Origin: Robertkochia aurantiaca | Lineage (GTDB): Bacteria; Bacteroidota; Bacteroidia; Flavobacteriales; Flavobacteriaceae | Assembly (NCBI RefSeq): GCF_020166495.1 | Contig: NZ_JAINZS010000004.1 | Coordinates: 310,001 to 374,000 of the forward strand | DNA: 64,000 nucleotides | Direction of reading: 5' to 3' | Shown here: piece after piece, positions 54,352-63,698 of the stretch | Layout: each line of letters opens with the position of its first letter | Position numbering within the stretch: position 1 is the first letter of the stretch | Translations under genes and position numbers: made by a program | The notes under the pieces: model-generated | The model's input: the letters and a program-made list of their open reading frames with translations, nothing else | The model's database searches: none | What the model was told of the DNA's origin: nothing

Positions 54352-55350
54352 TTAATAGTTAACTGCGGGACAATTACAGTCATAAGGCTCCTTCCCTTTA
54401 AGGAAATCGTAACCCAGGGTGATCTGGTGAAAGCCTCCGTTATCGAAACGCACGTCGCCCGCCTGATAAGAATAATTATATGAGAACATGAAATTATTAA
54501 CGTTCACTCCCACTATGGGGGTTAACAGTTGCAACCGCTGGTCCCGGGTTGTTCCGTCAAGTATATATTGAGCTCCGTCGAAGCTTTGTCTGAATGAAAG
54601 ACCTCCCCAGATCCGGCCAAAATCCATATTCCGGTAGACCTTGGCATTAACATCTACTGCTGTTTCCTGGGTAAATTCTGCATATTGAAGCATGACCGAA
54701 GGTTCAAACTGCCAGAGCGATTTTCCAAACACATAACCAACAGAAAAAAGATATCTCCTCAGGTTATCGAATTCCTGAGCCGAATACAGGTCTCTGCCAC
54801 TTCCCAAGAGATTTTTAATGGTAGCATGAGCATAGAATTCGAAGAGGTGGTAAGAGGCTCCCACATCGATGTTGAAATAGGTGACATTCGTGGCTGTACC
54901 GGTGATCACAGGGTCGGGAATGACCGACTGAAATTCAGATTCATCAAGCCTGCTTTGAATAAAGCCGACACTTAAACCAAATGAAAGCTGGTCCAGATCG
55001 ACCGGGTTCCGTGAAAACATGAGATGATGGGCATAGGTAAGCTTCATTCCTGTTTGTGAATGGTACCCATTGCGATCATTGAATAAAATAGCACCTACCC
55101 CGCTTTTCTCTCCAACCCTCAAATGAGCATTCAAAGTTTGTAAGCTTGGCGCTCTTTCTACGTCAAACCATTGTTTACGAGCCGTAAGCCGTGCCTTTCC
55201 GGACTGTCCTGCACCGGCCATGGATGGATGGATAAGGTAATAGTTGTCAGAAAGGTAATCGAAATATACAGGTATTCCTTCCTGAGCACTGGCTGCGATC
55301 ATAGATAACAGCGAACATATCAGGAAAAAGCACCGGTTAAAATCATTCAT
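54352..55350 (-). CDS. PorP/SprF family type IX secretion protein
   Basis: 332 residues from ATG 55350, with signal peptide (CFFLICSLLSMIAASAQ); a start at 55362 is also possible. Beta-barrel outer-membrane protein pattern of PorP/SprF: GIPVYFDYLSDNYYLIHPSMAGAGQ..., RLTARKQWF, GAILFNDRNGYHSQTGMKLTYAHHL, then repeated amphipathic strands. PorP/SprF proteins work with the T9SS in surface delivery of SprB-like adhesins. No SprB-like gene is in the window. It shares the intergenic region with divergent nfu. Confidence 0.9.
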   Translation of the reverse strand: MNDFNRCFFLICSLLSMIAASAQEGIPVYFDYLSDNYYLIHPSMAGAGQSGKARLTARKQWFDVERAPSLQTLNAHLRVGEKSGVGAILFNDRNGYHSQTGMKLTYAHHLMFSRNPVDLDQLSFGLSVGFIQSRLDESEFQSVIPDPVITGTATNVTYFNIDVGASYHLFEFYAHATIKNLLGSGRDLYSAQEFDNLRRYLFSVGYVFGKSLWQFEPSVMLQYAEFTQETAVDVNAKVYRNMDFGRIWGGLSFRQSFDGAQYILDGTTRDQRLQLLTPIVGVNVNNFMFSYNYSYQAGDVRFDNGGFHQITLGYDFLKGKEPYDCNCPAVNY

Positions 55351-55412
55351 AGTGAGTCTCATATCAGGTATGCGGCTTGCGTAAATATAACCATAGATCA
55401 CTTAGGTTTTCG

Positions 55413-55420
55413 TAATTTTG
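55413..55420 (+). promoter_or_regulatory. -7 box (TAATTTTG) of nfu
   Basis: An exact TAnnTTTG match 16 nt before the ATG at 55437. Confidence 0.5.
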
Positions 55421-55436
55421 CCGGAAAATAGATGAA

Positions 55437-56363
55437 ATGGAAAAGATTGAAATTAAAATACAGCCTACCAACAGGCCGGCCATTGTAAAGTTCGAGGCCA
55501 ATAAGTTCATCACCCGTAAGAAAAATTACGAGTTCAAAAATATCGACGAAGCCAAGTCGTCACCCCTGGCTACTCAATTATTCTATCTTCCGTTCGTTAA
55601 AACGGTATATATCTCAGGAAATTTTGTAGCTATTGAGAAATTTGACATTGTAAGCTGGGATGAAGTTCAGGAGGAAGTAGCTGAGCAAATACAGAATTAC
55701 CTGGAATCCGGCCAGGCAGTGATCAACGACAATGAAGATGCCCAGGGGAAGGTTCCGGTGACCGTATATGCCGAAAGCACCCCTAATCCGGCGGCCATGA
55801 AGTTTGTTTGCAACAAAAAACTGGTTCTTGCTCCCTACGAATTCAAGAACATTGAAGAAGCCAAAGATGCTCCCCTGGCAAGCGGACTCTTTCATTTCCC
55901 ATTCGTCAAAGAGGTGTTCATCGATGAGAATTATGTATCGATCATCAAATACGACGTCATCGAATGGAATGAGGTTGCGATGGAGATCAGAGAATATTTG
56001 AAAGCATACCTCGAGGAAGGCAAGGATATTGTCAATGAGGAAGCTCTTTCTTCAAATCCGGCTTCCGGTTCTCAGAAAACCAATGGAAAGGCACAGCAGG
56101 ATGCCAGGTTTGAAAGTCTTGACGATACTTCAAAAGAGATCGTGGCCATACTGGAGGAATATGTAAAACCCGCTGTTGCCAGCGATGGTGGAAATATTTT
56201 ATTCGAGTCTTATGACAGCGAAAACAAGACGGTGAAGGTGATACTGCAGGGTGCCTGCAGCGGATGTCCCTCTTCAACCTTTACCCTTAAGAACGGAATT
56301 GAGACCATGCTGAAGAGCATGATGCATGATAAGGTTAATGAGGTGGTTGCCATCAATGGTTAA
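55437..56363 (+). CDS. nfu: Iron-sulfur scaffold protein Nfu with duplicated N-terminal domain
   Basis: 308 residues. Two Nfu N-domains in tandem: ~8-88 (PAIVKFEANKFITR ... YEFKNIDEAKSSPLATQLFYLPFVKTVYI) and ~107-196 (NPAAMKFVCNKKLVL ... YEFKNIEEAKDAPLASGLFHFPFVKEVFI), then a C-terminal NifU domain with ACSGCPSS. Cys274 and Cys277 hold the bridging cluster between two subunits. Nfu receives and delivers Fe-S clusters. The N-domain doubling is visible by direct reading; its meaning is not known. Confidence 0.92.
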   Translation: MEKIEIKIQPTNRPAIVKFEANKFITRKKNYEFKNIDEAKSSPLATQLFYLPFVKTVYISGNFVAIEKFDIVSWDEVQEEVAEQIQNYLESGQAVINDNEDAQGKVPVTVYAESTPNPAAMKFVCNKKLVLAPYEFKNIEEAKDAPLASGLFHFPFVKEVFIDENYVSIIKYDVIEWNEVAMEIREYLKAYLEEGKDIVNEEALSSNPASGSQKTNGKAQQDARFESLDDTSKEIVAILEEYVKPAVASDGGNILFESYDSENKTVKVILQGACSGCPSSTFTLKNGIETMLKSMMHDKVNEVVAING

Positions 56364-56395
56364 TAAAACCAGGTAACTCATCATACCACAAACAT

Positions 56396-56431
56396 AAAGA
56401 AGCCTCGCTGATTGCGAGGCTTCTTTATTTT
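56396..56431 (+). terminator. Rho-independent terminator after nfu
   Basis: Stem GAAGCCTCGC (56399-56408) with GCGAGGCTTC (56414-56423), loop TGATT, then TTTATTTT. Perfect 10-bp stem. The convergent PiT gene may use it weakly. Confidence 0.88.
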
Positions 56432-56449
56432 AGGCCTGTTTGTTTGTGA

Positions 56450-58720
56450 CTAGTTCCTGTTCTTTATCATTTTGAAATCGTCGTGAAACTCCTTGAATAA
56501 TGACAACAGGTTAATAGAAGCTGTAATCAGATCTTTGGTTTCCAACAGAAGACTGAAATACAGTTTGGTATTCTTCGGACTCGTTTCAGTACTGCGAATA
56601 CGCTCGATCTGTTTCTGGATCAGGGCAGAAACATTATCAAGCAGTTCTTTCTCCTGTTCGATGATATCTGCAATATTCTCAAAGCTCTCTTTATCAAAAT
56701 CAGCTTTTACCGTATCGAACATCGACTGTAACTGATCATCTATACGTTTGAGGTCCCTGATCTGGTTAAACTTCAGGTTGCGGTGATTATTGTTTACATG
56801 CGAATAACTGTTCTTGGCGATATATCCGATCGACTGCACCATATCCTGGAGATAATCCAGGATAAGTATATAAAACTTACTGGCAGCCACCGATTCATCA
56901 TCCAGGGATTTGATAAAATAGAAAATCTCACTTTTGAGCTCATCTACTTCCTCTTCCAGTTTTTTAAGGCTCTTTTTAGATTTTTTGAGCTTATTGAGAT
57001 CCTGAAGCCCAAGGTTATCGATCACGTCTGAATAAATGGCGTTCACCCTTCCGATCACCTTTGAGATATTATCTGAACTTTCAGAAATGATTTCATTGAT
57101 CGTAATGAGTGATGTACGATCGATCTTTTCCTGTGCCTTTTTCGCCTTTTCGGCTTTCTGGTAACTGAGAAAGCTTCTGACCAGCAACAGTACCGCTACG
57201 ATAAGCAGGACGATCAGGGCAATACCCCTTCCGAAGTAAATAGCCGTAGCAAAAAGGGCCGCTGCACTAAAAGCCACTAATGCGGTTACAAACCACCCCC
57301 CTATCACATTAAAAACTCCTGCCACCCTGTATACAGCGCTCTCTCTTCCCCACGCCTTGTCGGCCAGGGAGGTACCCATTGCCACCATGAATGAAACATA
57401 GGTGGTAGAAAGCGGCAACTTCATCGAAGTAGCCACCGAGATTAGAATACTTGCCACCATAAGGTTTACGGCGGCTCTTACCATATCAAAGGCAGGCTCA
57501 TCTTTTCCTTTATATTTTTTCGCCTTCTCCTTGTCGAAATTCCTGGATATCGATTTTCTAACACTTCGCGGAAGAATCATTCTAAGACCGGCATTCAGGT
57601 TTACCGATCCCCGCACGATCATTCTCGAGAGAAAATTAGGCTGGAATTTCTCAGTAGCGTCGCCACTTCTGGCCAGGTTGATCTCGGTATACATGACCGA
57701 ACGGGCCTTCTTAGAAAGCCAAAGGGTCACAACCATCACCAGGCCGGCAGCCACCAGCATATATCCCGGGGTCTCCACCTTACCGCTAAGGCCACTCATC
57801 GCAAATTCAGAAGGTAGCACTCCCGAAGCCTCATAGGCGTTGTGCCATAGATCATATGACTGAAAAGCCGCGATAGGCACCCCGATAAAGTTCACCAGGT
57901 CATTCCCGGCAAAAGCCAGTGCAAGCGCGAAAGTTCCGATCAGGATGATCAGTTTCAGGAGATCCCATTTGGTAAAAGAAATGATGATCTGTGATAAGGC
58001 CGTAAACAGTACGAACGATATTACTGAAATGATCAGGGTATTGCTTTGTACGTAATCAGAAAAATTATCAGGAATGAAAGATACCCCTTTGATACCCTTG
58101 ATCAATATGAAATAGGTAATCGAAGAAATGGCGAGACCTCCAAAAAGAGCTCCCACGTATTTGATACGCTTTTCAAACTGAAAAGAAAACAACATACGCG
58201 ATACCCACTGTACCAGCGCACCTATGGTAAAGGCTATAACCACAGACAACAGGATTCCAAGAATGATCTCTGCTGCCTTAGCTCCGTTAATAAAGTTCGA
58301 AATTTCACTCAGGCTACCCTCTGCAGAAAGAATCTTAATGACTGCGACAGCAACCGATGCTCCCAATAATTCGAATACGATAGATACCGTTGTTGAAGTT
58401 GGCAAAGCCAGGGAATTAAAGAGATCCAGCAATAGTATATCAGTGATCATCACACAGACGAAGATGATCATGATCTCATCGAAGTAAAATTCTCCGGGCA
58501 TGAAAATACCTTTACGGGCCACCTCCATTAAACCGGATGAAAACACGGCTCCTACCGCTACCCCAATACTGGCAATTATCAAAATGGTACGAAGTGAAGC
58601 CACCTTTGACCCCACTGCCGAATTCAGAAAATTAACCGCGTCATTGCTTACCCCCACTACGAGATCGGCTATTGCCAATACGAAGAGAGCGACAAGCATA
58701 AAAATATATAGTTGCTCCAT
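56450..58720 (-). CDS. PiT family inorganic phosphate transporter with PhoU/DUF47-like C-terminal domain
   Basis: 756 residues. Membrane part (~1-525) with about ten helices and the two PiT signatures: NDAVNFLNSAVGSKVASL near the N-terminus and AGNDLVNFIGVPIAAF mid-way. The C-terminal ~225 residues (from EKAKKAQEKIDR) are soluble, helical and acidic (IDNLGLQDLNKLKKSKKSLKKLEEE; KFYILILDYLQDMVQSIGYI) and resemble PhoU/DUF47 Pit-accessory proteins, which gate or regulate Pit. Substrate Pi (with H+ or Na+) is inferred from the family. Terminates near the nfu terminator. Confidence 0.9.
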   Translation of the reverse strand: MEQLYIFMLVALFVLAIADLVVGVSNDAVNFLNSAVGSKVASLRTILIIASIGVAVGAVFSSGLMEVARKGIFMPGEFYFDEIMIIFVCVMITDILLLDLFNSLALPTSTTVSIVFELLGASVAVAVIKILSAEGSLSEISNFINGAKAAEIILGILLSVVIAFTIGALVQWVSRMLFSFQFEKRIKYVGALFGGLAISSITYFILIKGIKGVSFIPDNFSDYVQSNTLIISVISFVLFTALSQIIISFTKWDLLKLIILIGTFALALAFAGNDLVNFIGVPIAAFQSYDLWHNAYEASGVLPSEFAMSGLSGKVETPGYMLVAAGLVMVVTLWLSKKARSVMYTEINLARSGDATEKFQPNFLSRMIVRGSVNLNAGLRMILPRSVRKSISRNFDKEKAKKYKGKDEPAFDMVRAAVNLMVASILISVATSMKLPLSTTYVSFMVAMGTSLADKAWGRESAVYRVAGVFNVIGGWFVTALVAFSAAALFATAIYFGRGIALIVLLIVAVLLLVRSFLSYQKAEKAKKAQEKIDRTSLITINEIISESSDNISKVIGRVNAIYSDVIDNLGLQDLNKLKKSKKSLKKLEEEVDELKSEIFYFIKSLDDESVAASKFYILILDYLQDMVQSIGYIAKNSYSHVNNNHRNLKFNQIRDLKRIDDQLQSMFDTVKADFDKESFENIADIIEQEKELLDNVSALIQKQIERIRSTETSPKNTKLYFSLLLETKDLITASINLLSLFKEFHDDFKMIKNRN

Positions 58721-58758
58721 AAAAGCTTTTAATAGACAGCAAAAGTCTGTTATGTACT

Positions 58759-58766
58759 CAAAAGTA
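58759..58766 (-). promoter_or_regulatory. -7 box (TACTTTTG) of the PiT gene
   Basis: An exact TAnnTTTG match on the minus strand, 38 nt before the ATG at 58720. Confidence 0.45.
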
Positions 58767-58914
58767 AAGTTAAATAAAGGTTACCAAAATATTACATCAT
58801 TTTGACATCTTATCGTTAGTAGCTGATTTTCAGTAGTTTAATTTTAATAGGGATGGTATTTTACTTATATTTAATAGAGAACCGATTAATTAACCAAAAA
58901 ACCAAAATATCATT

Positions 58915-59115
58915 ATGGCAGTATTAAAAGTTATCGAATTATTGGCAAACTCTGACAAGAGCTGGGAAGATGCGGCACAAAAAGCACTTGACAAAGCTTC
59001 ATCGACCGTTAAAAACATCAAGTCCATTTATATCAAAGAACAAAGTGCTTCGGTAGAGAATGGGAAGATCGTGAGCTATCGTGTTAATGCGAAGGTAACC
59101 TTCGAAATAGCATAA
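58915..59115 (+). CDS. Dodecin family flavin-binding protein
   Basis: 66 residues: VLKVIELLANSDKSWEDAAQKALDKASSTVKNIKSIYIKEQSASVENG, the beta-alpha-beta-beta layout of dodecin. Dodecins form hollow dodecamers that bind flavins or related aromatic cofactors and buffer them. The bacterial flavin-binding tryptophan is present in KSWEDAA. Ends with a terminator that abuts the next gene. Confidence 0.9.
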   Translation: MAVLKVIELLANSDKSWEDAAQKALDKASSTVKNIKSIYIKEQSASVENGKIVSYRVNAKVTFEIA

Positions 59116-59133
59116 CTTTTTTGTACCTTATAA

Positions 59134-59165
59134 GGCGTCCTTTGCTATCAAAGGGCGTTTTTTAT
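59134..59165 (+). terminator. Terminator after dodecin, abutting the next start codon
   Basis: Stem CGTCCTTTG (59136-59144) and CAAAGGGCG (59149-59157), loop CTAT, 9 bp with one G-T pair, then T6 and ATTATGG. The T-run ends about 3 nt before the ATG at 59167, so the hairpin occupies the whole ribosome-binding area of the next gene. Confidence 0.85.
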
Positions 59166-59166
59166 T

Positions 59167-61215
59167 ATGGCAAACAAACTACAATACGAGAGCAGCACAT
59201 ATCTTTTACATCATGCCAATAACCCGGTAGACTGGCATCCGTGGAATGAGGAGACGCTTGAACTGGCAAAAAAGACCAACAAGCCAATGCTTATCAGTAT
59301 CGGATATGCCGCTTGTCACTGGTGCCATGTGATGGAGCACGAGTGTTTCGAAGATGAATCGGTAGCCCGGGTGATGAACGAGCATTTCATCAATATCAAG
59401 GTGGATCGTGAAGAGAGACCTGATGTTGACCAGATCTACATGACCGCTCTTCAGATAATGACCGGAAGCGGAGGCTGGCCACTCAATGTAGTTGCTCTTC
59501 CTGACGGAAGGCCTTTCTGGGGCGCCACATATGTCCCTGCAGACAGATGGGTAAAGGTACTCTCACAACTGAGTGATCTCCTTCAAAATGACCCCGCCAA
59601 GGTTCACGAATATGCAGATAAGCTCAGTAAAGGTATTTCAGAAGTGAGCCTGGCTGTACCCGAAACCGGGCAAAACGAATCGCTGAATCCCGCCTTACCC
59701 ACTGAAGCACTCATGAAGTGGAAACCTGACTGGGATCTGAAATGGGGCGGCAGAAAGGGTGCTCCGAAATTCATGATGCCGGTGAATCTGGAGTTTTTAC
59801 TAACCCACAACTTTTATTTCAACCGGAAGGATCACGAAGAATATCTCAAAAAAACGCTTTACAAAATGTCGTTTGGAGGAATATATGATCATCTGGCAGG
59901 AGGCTTTGCACGTTATTCAGTTGATGAAAAATGGCATGTACCGCACTTTGAAAAAATGCTGTACGATAATGCGCAACTCGTAAGTTTGTATGCCAAAGCA
60001 TATGCGCATGATCCTGATCCGTGGTATGAAAAGATCGTCATGGAAATCTGCGATTTCATGCAACGGGAGCTGGCTTCAGAGGAACATATATTTTACTCCG
60101 CACTCGATGCAGACAGTCTTGACGCGAACGGAAATTCTAAAGAGGGTGCCTATTATACCTGGACAAAAGAGGAGTTGACAGAACTGCTGGGTGACGAATA
60201 TCCTCTTTTCAGCAGGGCCTTTCATATTGATGAGTTTGGTTATTGGGAAGACGGTCAGTACGTACCGATAAGAGATCAGAACGATGACGACCTGGCAGCA
60301 TCAACAGGCATGAGTGCAGCTGACCTTCGGTCAAGTCTCAAAAAAGCCAAAGCCCGGCTTCTTCAATATCGAAATAAGCGACCTCGTCCCCAGCTTGACG
60401 ACAAAAGCCTTACTTCGTGGAATGCCATGGCGATAACAGCCTTTACCGATGCCTATAAGGTATTTGGTAAAAAAGAATATATTGAAACCGCCCTGGCCGC
60501 CGCTTCATTTATACGGTCATACCAACTCACTGCAGAGGGCTCTCTCTGGCATACCTTCAAAGCCGGGAAGTCTGCCATCAAAGGATTTCTTGAAGATTAT
60601 GCTTTTGTCATACAGGCATTCATAAATCTCTACGAAACCACCCAACAGGAGGCGTGGCTTTCTGAAGCTAGGAGTTTAACCCTTTATGTGATCGACAACT
60701 TCATGGATGATCGCAGCGGACTTTTCTTTTTTACCGATAAGAGCAGCCCAACGGTGGTCAGTAAAACGCTTGAGAAAAGCGACAATGTCATTCCCGCGTC
60801 CAATTCGGTAATGGCGCACAATCTTTTCGAACTGTCAAGATTTTATGACCATGAAAAATTTCGAAATATGGCAGTTCGCATGTTACAGGTGATGGAAAAC
60901 GAAATGATCACCTACCCTTACAGTCACGGGAACTGGTTAAGACTCCAGTTGAAGATGACCCAGCCGTTCTACGAGATTGTGGTTACCGGAAAAAACGCTC
61001 TTGAAAAGGCCCGTGAGATAAACAGCAGATACCTGCCTTCCAAGATCATCGCGGCCAGCGCTACGCCTTCATCACTACCGCTGTTTAAAGGCAGACAGGA
61101 AAAGGAACAAACGCAAATCCATCTTTGTCTGGAAAATCATTGCAAATTACCGGTTAGTGAGGTTGAGGAAGTTTACCGGCAGATACCCGAACTGCAAAAA
61201 CCAGAACACAGATAA
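59167..61215 (+). CDS. DUF255 thioredoxin-domain protein (YyaL/SSP411-like)
   Basis: 682 residues. N-terminal thioredoxin-like DUF255 domain (~1-165) with [16 protein letters not shown] (Cys50 and Cys53), then an (alpha/alpha)6-barrel typical of glycoside-hydrolase/epimerase-like folds: [35 protein letters not shown] and [12 protein letters not shown]. Human SPATA20 belongs here; no reaction is established. The start codon directly follows the terminator of dodecin, with no room for a normal ribosome site. Confidence 0.92.
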   Translation: MANKLQYESSTYLLHHANNPVDWHPWNEETLELAKKTNKPMLISIGYAACHWCHVMEHECFEDESVARVMNEHFINIKVDREERPDVDQIYMTALQIMTGSGGWPLNVVALPDGRPFWGATYVPADRWVKVLSQLSDLLQNDPAKVHEYADKLSKGISEVSLAVPETGQNESLNPALPTEALMKWKPDWDLKWGGRKGAPKFMMPVNLEFLLTHNFYFNRKDHEEYLKKTLYKMSFGGIYDHLAGGFARYSVDEKWHVPHFEKMLYDNAQLVSLYAKAYAHDPDPWYEKIVMEICDFMQRELASEEHIFYSALDADSLDANGNSKEGAYYTWTKEELTELLGDEYPLFSRAFHIDEFGYWEDGQYVPIRDQNDDDLAASTGMSAADLRSSLKKAKARLLQYRNKRPRPQLDDKSLTSWNAMAITAFTDAYKVFGKKEYIETALAAASFIRSYQLTAEGSLWHTFKAGKSAIKGFLEDYAFVIQAFINLYETTQQEAWLSEARSLTLYVIDNFMDDRSGLFFFTDKSSPTVVSKTLEKSDNVIPASNSVMAHNLFELSRFYDHEKFRNMAVRMLQVMENEMITYPYSHGNWLRLQLKMTQPFYEIVVTGKNALEKAREINSRYLPSKIIAASATPSSLPLFKGRQEKEQTQIHLCLENHCKLPVSEVEEVYRQIPELQKPEHR

Positions 61216-61310
61216 AACTCTCATTTAAACGAATTCATCACACAGGAAGTAATTCTTCCTCTATAGAATTTCTTATTTTTAGCAATAGATCAAAAAAAAG
61301 GATAACTACT

Positions 61311-62123
61311 ATGGAAACAGATAAGTGGATCAATCAGGGAATCGAACTGGTCATGGAGTATGGTCCGAAGATCATTGCCGCTATTGTCATATGGCTGGTC
61401 GGTCTCTGGGTAATTTCAAGAATTGTTAAAATTTTCGATCGTTTCATGCAGAAACGGGAATACGATGTCAGTCTCAGAGGATTTCTGCATAATCTGGTAG
61501 GCTGGGCGCTAAAGATTCTTTTGATCCTCGCCATTCTCGGAACACTGGGAATCGAAACCACTTCATTCGCAGCTGTTATTGCTGCTGCAGGTCTTGCCAT
61601 CGGCCTGGCACTGCAGGGCTCGCTTTCGAACTTTGCCGGAGGCGTTCTCATCCTGATCTTCAAACCCTTTAAAGTAGGTGATTTTATAGAAGCTCAGGGG
61701 AATTCCGGAACGGTGAAAGAGATCGGTATCGTAAACACCAAGCTGAATACCTTTGGAAACCAGTTGGTGATTATACCAAACGGCAACCTTTCAAACGATA
61801 ACATCATAAATTACAGCGCCGAACCCACCCGGAGAGAAAAAATAACAGCGGGGATCGGTTACGACAGCGATATCAAGAAAGCAAAAGAAATTCTTCTTCA
61901 GATTGCCGCAGACTGTGATAAAATAGATAAAAAGCCGGAACCACAGGTTATGGTCGCCGAATTGGCTAACAGTTCTGTAAACCTCGAACTGCGTTACTGG
62001 GCTACCAATGAAAACTTCTGGGACGCCAGATGGTTTGTGATGGAAGAGATCAAACTTCGATTCGATGCTAACGATATCGAAATACCATACCCTCATCAGG
62101 TCGAAATTCACAAACAAGAATAG
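61311..62123 (+). CDS. Small MscS-type mechanosensitive channel (first of tandem pair)
   Basis: 270 residues. Three membrane helices (~20-110) with pore-helix motif AAVIAAAGLAIGLALQGSLSNFAGGVLILIFKPFKVGDFIEAQGNSG, then the MscS beta domain (VIIPNGNLSNDNIINYSAEP) and alpha/beta C-terminal domain. Releases small solutes upon hypo-osmotic shock. The next gene encodes a close paralogue. Confidence 0.94.
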   Translation: METDKWINQGIELVMEYGPKIIAAIVIWLVGLWVISRIVKIFDRFMQKREYDVSLRGFLHNLVGWALKILLILAILGTLGIETTSFAAVIAAAGLAIGLALQGSLSNFAGGVLILIFKPFKVGDFIEAQGNSGTVKEIGIVNTKLNTFGNQLVIIPNGNLSNDNIINYSAEPTRREKITAGIGYDSDIKKAKEILLQIAADCDKIDKKPEPQVMVAELANSSVNLELRYWATNENFWDARWFVMEEIKLRFDANDIEIPYPHQVEIHKQE

Positions 62124-62187
62124 CCCGCTTATCTCCATCTGAGACTATCCTTCTTATACCATGGTTTGAACATTAAATCTCTCAGAC

Positions 62188-63000
62188 ATGGAAGTAAACA
62201 ATTGGATGGAAACCGCCATAGATGCGGTCATCTTCTACGGGCCCAAGATCTTACTGGCACTTGCCATCTGGATCATTGGCAGTTGGGTAGTCAAAAGGCT
62301 GGTCAAGACTCTTGACAAGGTTTTAAGCAAGAAAGATTATGACCCCAGTCTCAGTAAATTCCTGCTGAATTTGCTGAAATGGGGTCTTACCGTTTTACTT
62401 ATCCTGGTCGTTCTGGGAACCCTGGGAGTAGAAACCACCTCTTTCGCTGCATTGATAGCCGCCGCCGGACTGGGTGTCGGACTGGCTCTGCAGGGATCAC
62501 TGGCAAATGTGGCAGGCGGAGCACTGATCATGATCTTCAAACCCTTCGAAGTCGGCGATCTCATAGAAGCACAAGGGGAACTTGGCACGGTAGAGGAGGT
62601 TCAGATCTTTAACACTATACTCGTCTCACCTGAAAATAAAACCATCGTCATACCAAACGGTCCTCTTTCAAACGGTAACATTATCAATTACACCAAAAAA
62701 GGAACATTGCGAATAGACCTTGTGATTGGAGTGGCCTATGCCTCAGACCTGAAAAGAACCCGCGAGGTAATGCTCGAAGCCGTTCAAAATCAACCCGGCA
62801 CCCTGAAGGAACCGGCTCCAACGGTAGCTGTATCAGAACTCGCCGACAGTTCGGTAAACTTCGTGGTACGACCCTGGACAGAAGCTAAAGATTACTGGGG
62901 CGTTCGTTTTGCATGTATTGAAGCCATAAAAGAAGCTCTGGATAAGGCCGGCATCGAGATACCATACCCTCACCAGGTAGAAATAAGAAAAAAGGGCTAA
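62188..63000 (+). CDS. Small MscS-type mechanosensitive channel (second of tandem pair)
   Basis: 270 residues, the same length as its neighbour, with matching blocks (AALIAAAGLGVGLALQGSLANVAGGALIMIFKPFEVGDLIEAQG and VIPNGPLSNGNIINYT). Differs mainly in the cytoplasmic domain, so it may have a different gating or ion preference. Lies 64 bp behind the first copy. Its last 4 nt overlap the end of tsaB on the other strand. Confidence 0.94.
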   Translation: MEVNNWMETAIDAVIFYGPKILLALAIWIIGSWVVKRLVKTLDKVLSKKDYDPSLSKFLLNLLKWGLTVLLILVVLGTLGVETTSFAALIAAAGLGVGLALQGSLANVAGGALIMIFKPFEVGDLIEAQGELGTVEEVQIFNTILVSPENKTIVIPNGPLSNGNIINYTKKGTLRIDLVIGVAYASDLKRTREVMLEAVQNQPGTLKEPAPTVAVSELADSSVNFVVRPWTEAKDYWGVRFACIEAIKEALDKAGIEIPYPHQVEIRKKG

Positions 63001-63677
63001 ACCTTTTTCTTCGGTTTGGTCACCACAAAATCTTTCAGGTAGTAGGGCTCGAAGTAGGCAACGTCTTCCAGTTCGTTTTTCTGCCATTTTAATTCTGCAG
63101 GCAGGCACATATCAGTAGCCGAAGGAACCTCTTTCGATGCATGAAATACGGCCTTGTCATGTACGATCATCTCTTTTGCCTTTTCGGCACCGCTACCCAG
63201 AATGTGCAGCGGCTGATCTTTCATCCATTCATCATAGAGGCCGGACTCCAGAATTTCGGCACGTGTCTCCCGTTTGGTTTCATAATGAGCATCGAAAACA
63301 GCTGAATACACCTCCATTCGCCTGGCATCGATCAACGGCAAAATATGGCCATTATCAACCTGTATTGACCGGGCCAGTATCTCGAGCGTCGGCAAGGCGA
63401 TGAGCGGCTTATTCAGGGCAAAACAGAGACCCTTGGCTGCAGAAACACCTATGCGAAGGCCGGTATATGAGCCCGGACCCATACTAACGGCAATGGCATC
63501 GATCTGTTCGAGACTGACCGATGCCATCTTAATGACTTCTTCTATAAATACATGCAGATTCTCTGCATGAGTGAAACCTTTTCCGTTAAATTCCTTTTGT
63601 GCGATGCACTTGCCGTCTTGACCTATGCTTACAGAGCAGTTGGTCGTTGCCGTTTCCAGATTTAAGATCAAAGCCAT
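62997..63677 (-). CDS. tsaB: tRNA threonylcarbamoyladenosine biosynthesis protein TsaB
   Basis: 226 residues. ASKHA-fold partner of TsaD: LNLETATTNCSVSIG, then VSMGPGSYTGLRIGVSAAKGLCFAL and LIDARRMEVYSAVFDA. Needed for t6A on ANN-decoding tRNAs. Lacks the metal-site residues of TsaD, as normal for TsaB. C-terminal ~60 residues less conserved. 3' end overlaps the second mscS gene by 4 nt (62997-63000). Confidence 0.95.
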   Translation of the reverse strand: MALILNLETATTNCSVSIGQDGKCIAQKEFNGKGFTHAENLHVFIEEVIKMASVSLEQIDAIAVSMGPGSYTGLRIGVSAAKGLCFALNKPLIALPTLEILARSIQVDNGHILPLIDARRMEVYSAVFDAHYETKRETRAEILESGLYDEWMKDQPLHILGSGAEKAKEMIVHDKAVFHASKEVPSATDMCLPAELKWQKNELEDVAYFEPYYLKDFVVTKPKKKV

Positions 63678-63698
63678 ACGGCAAAGGTAGCAGCATAA

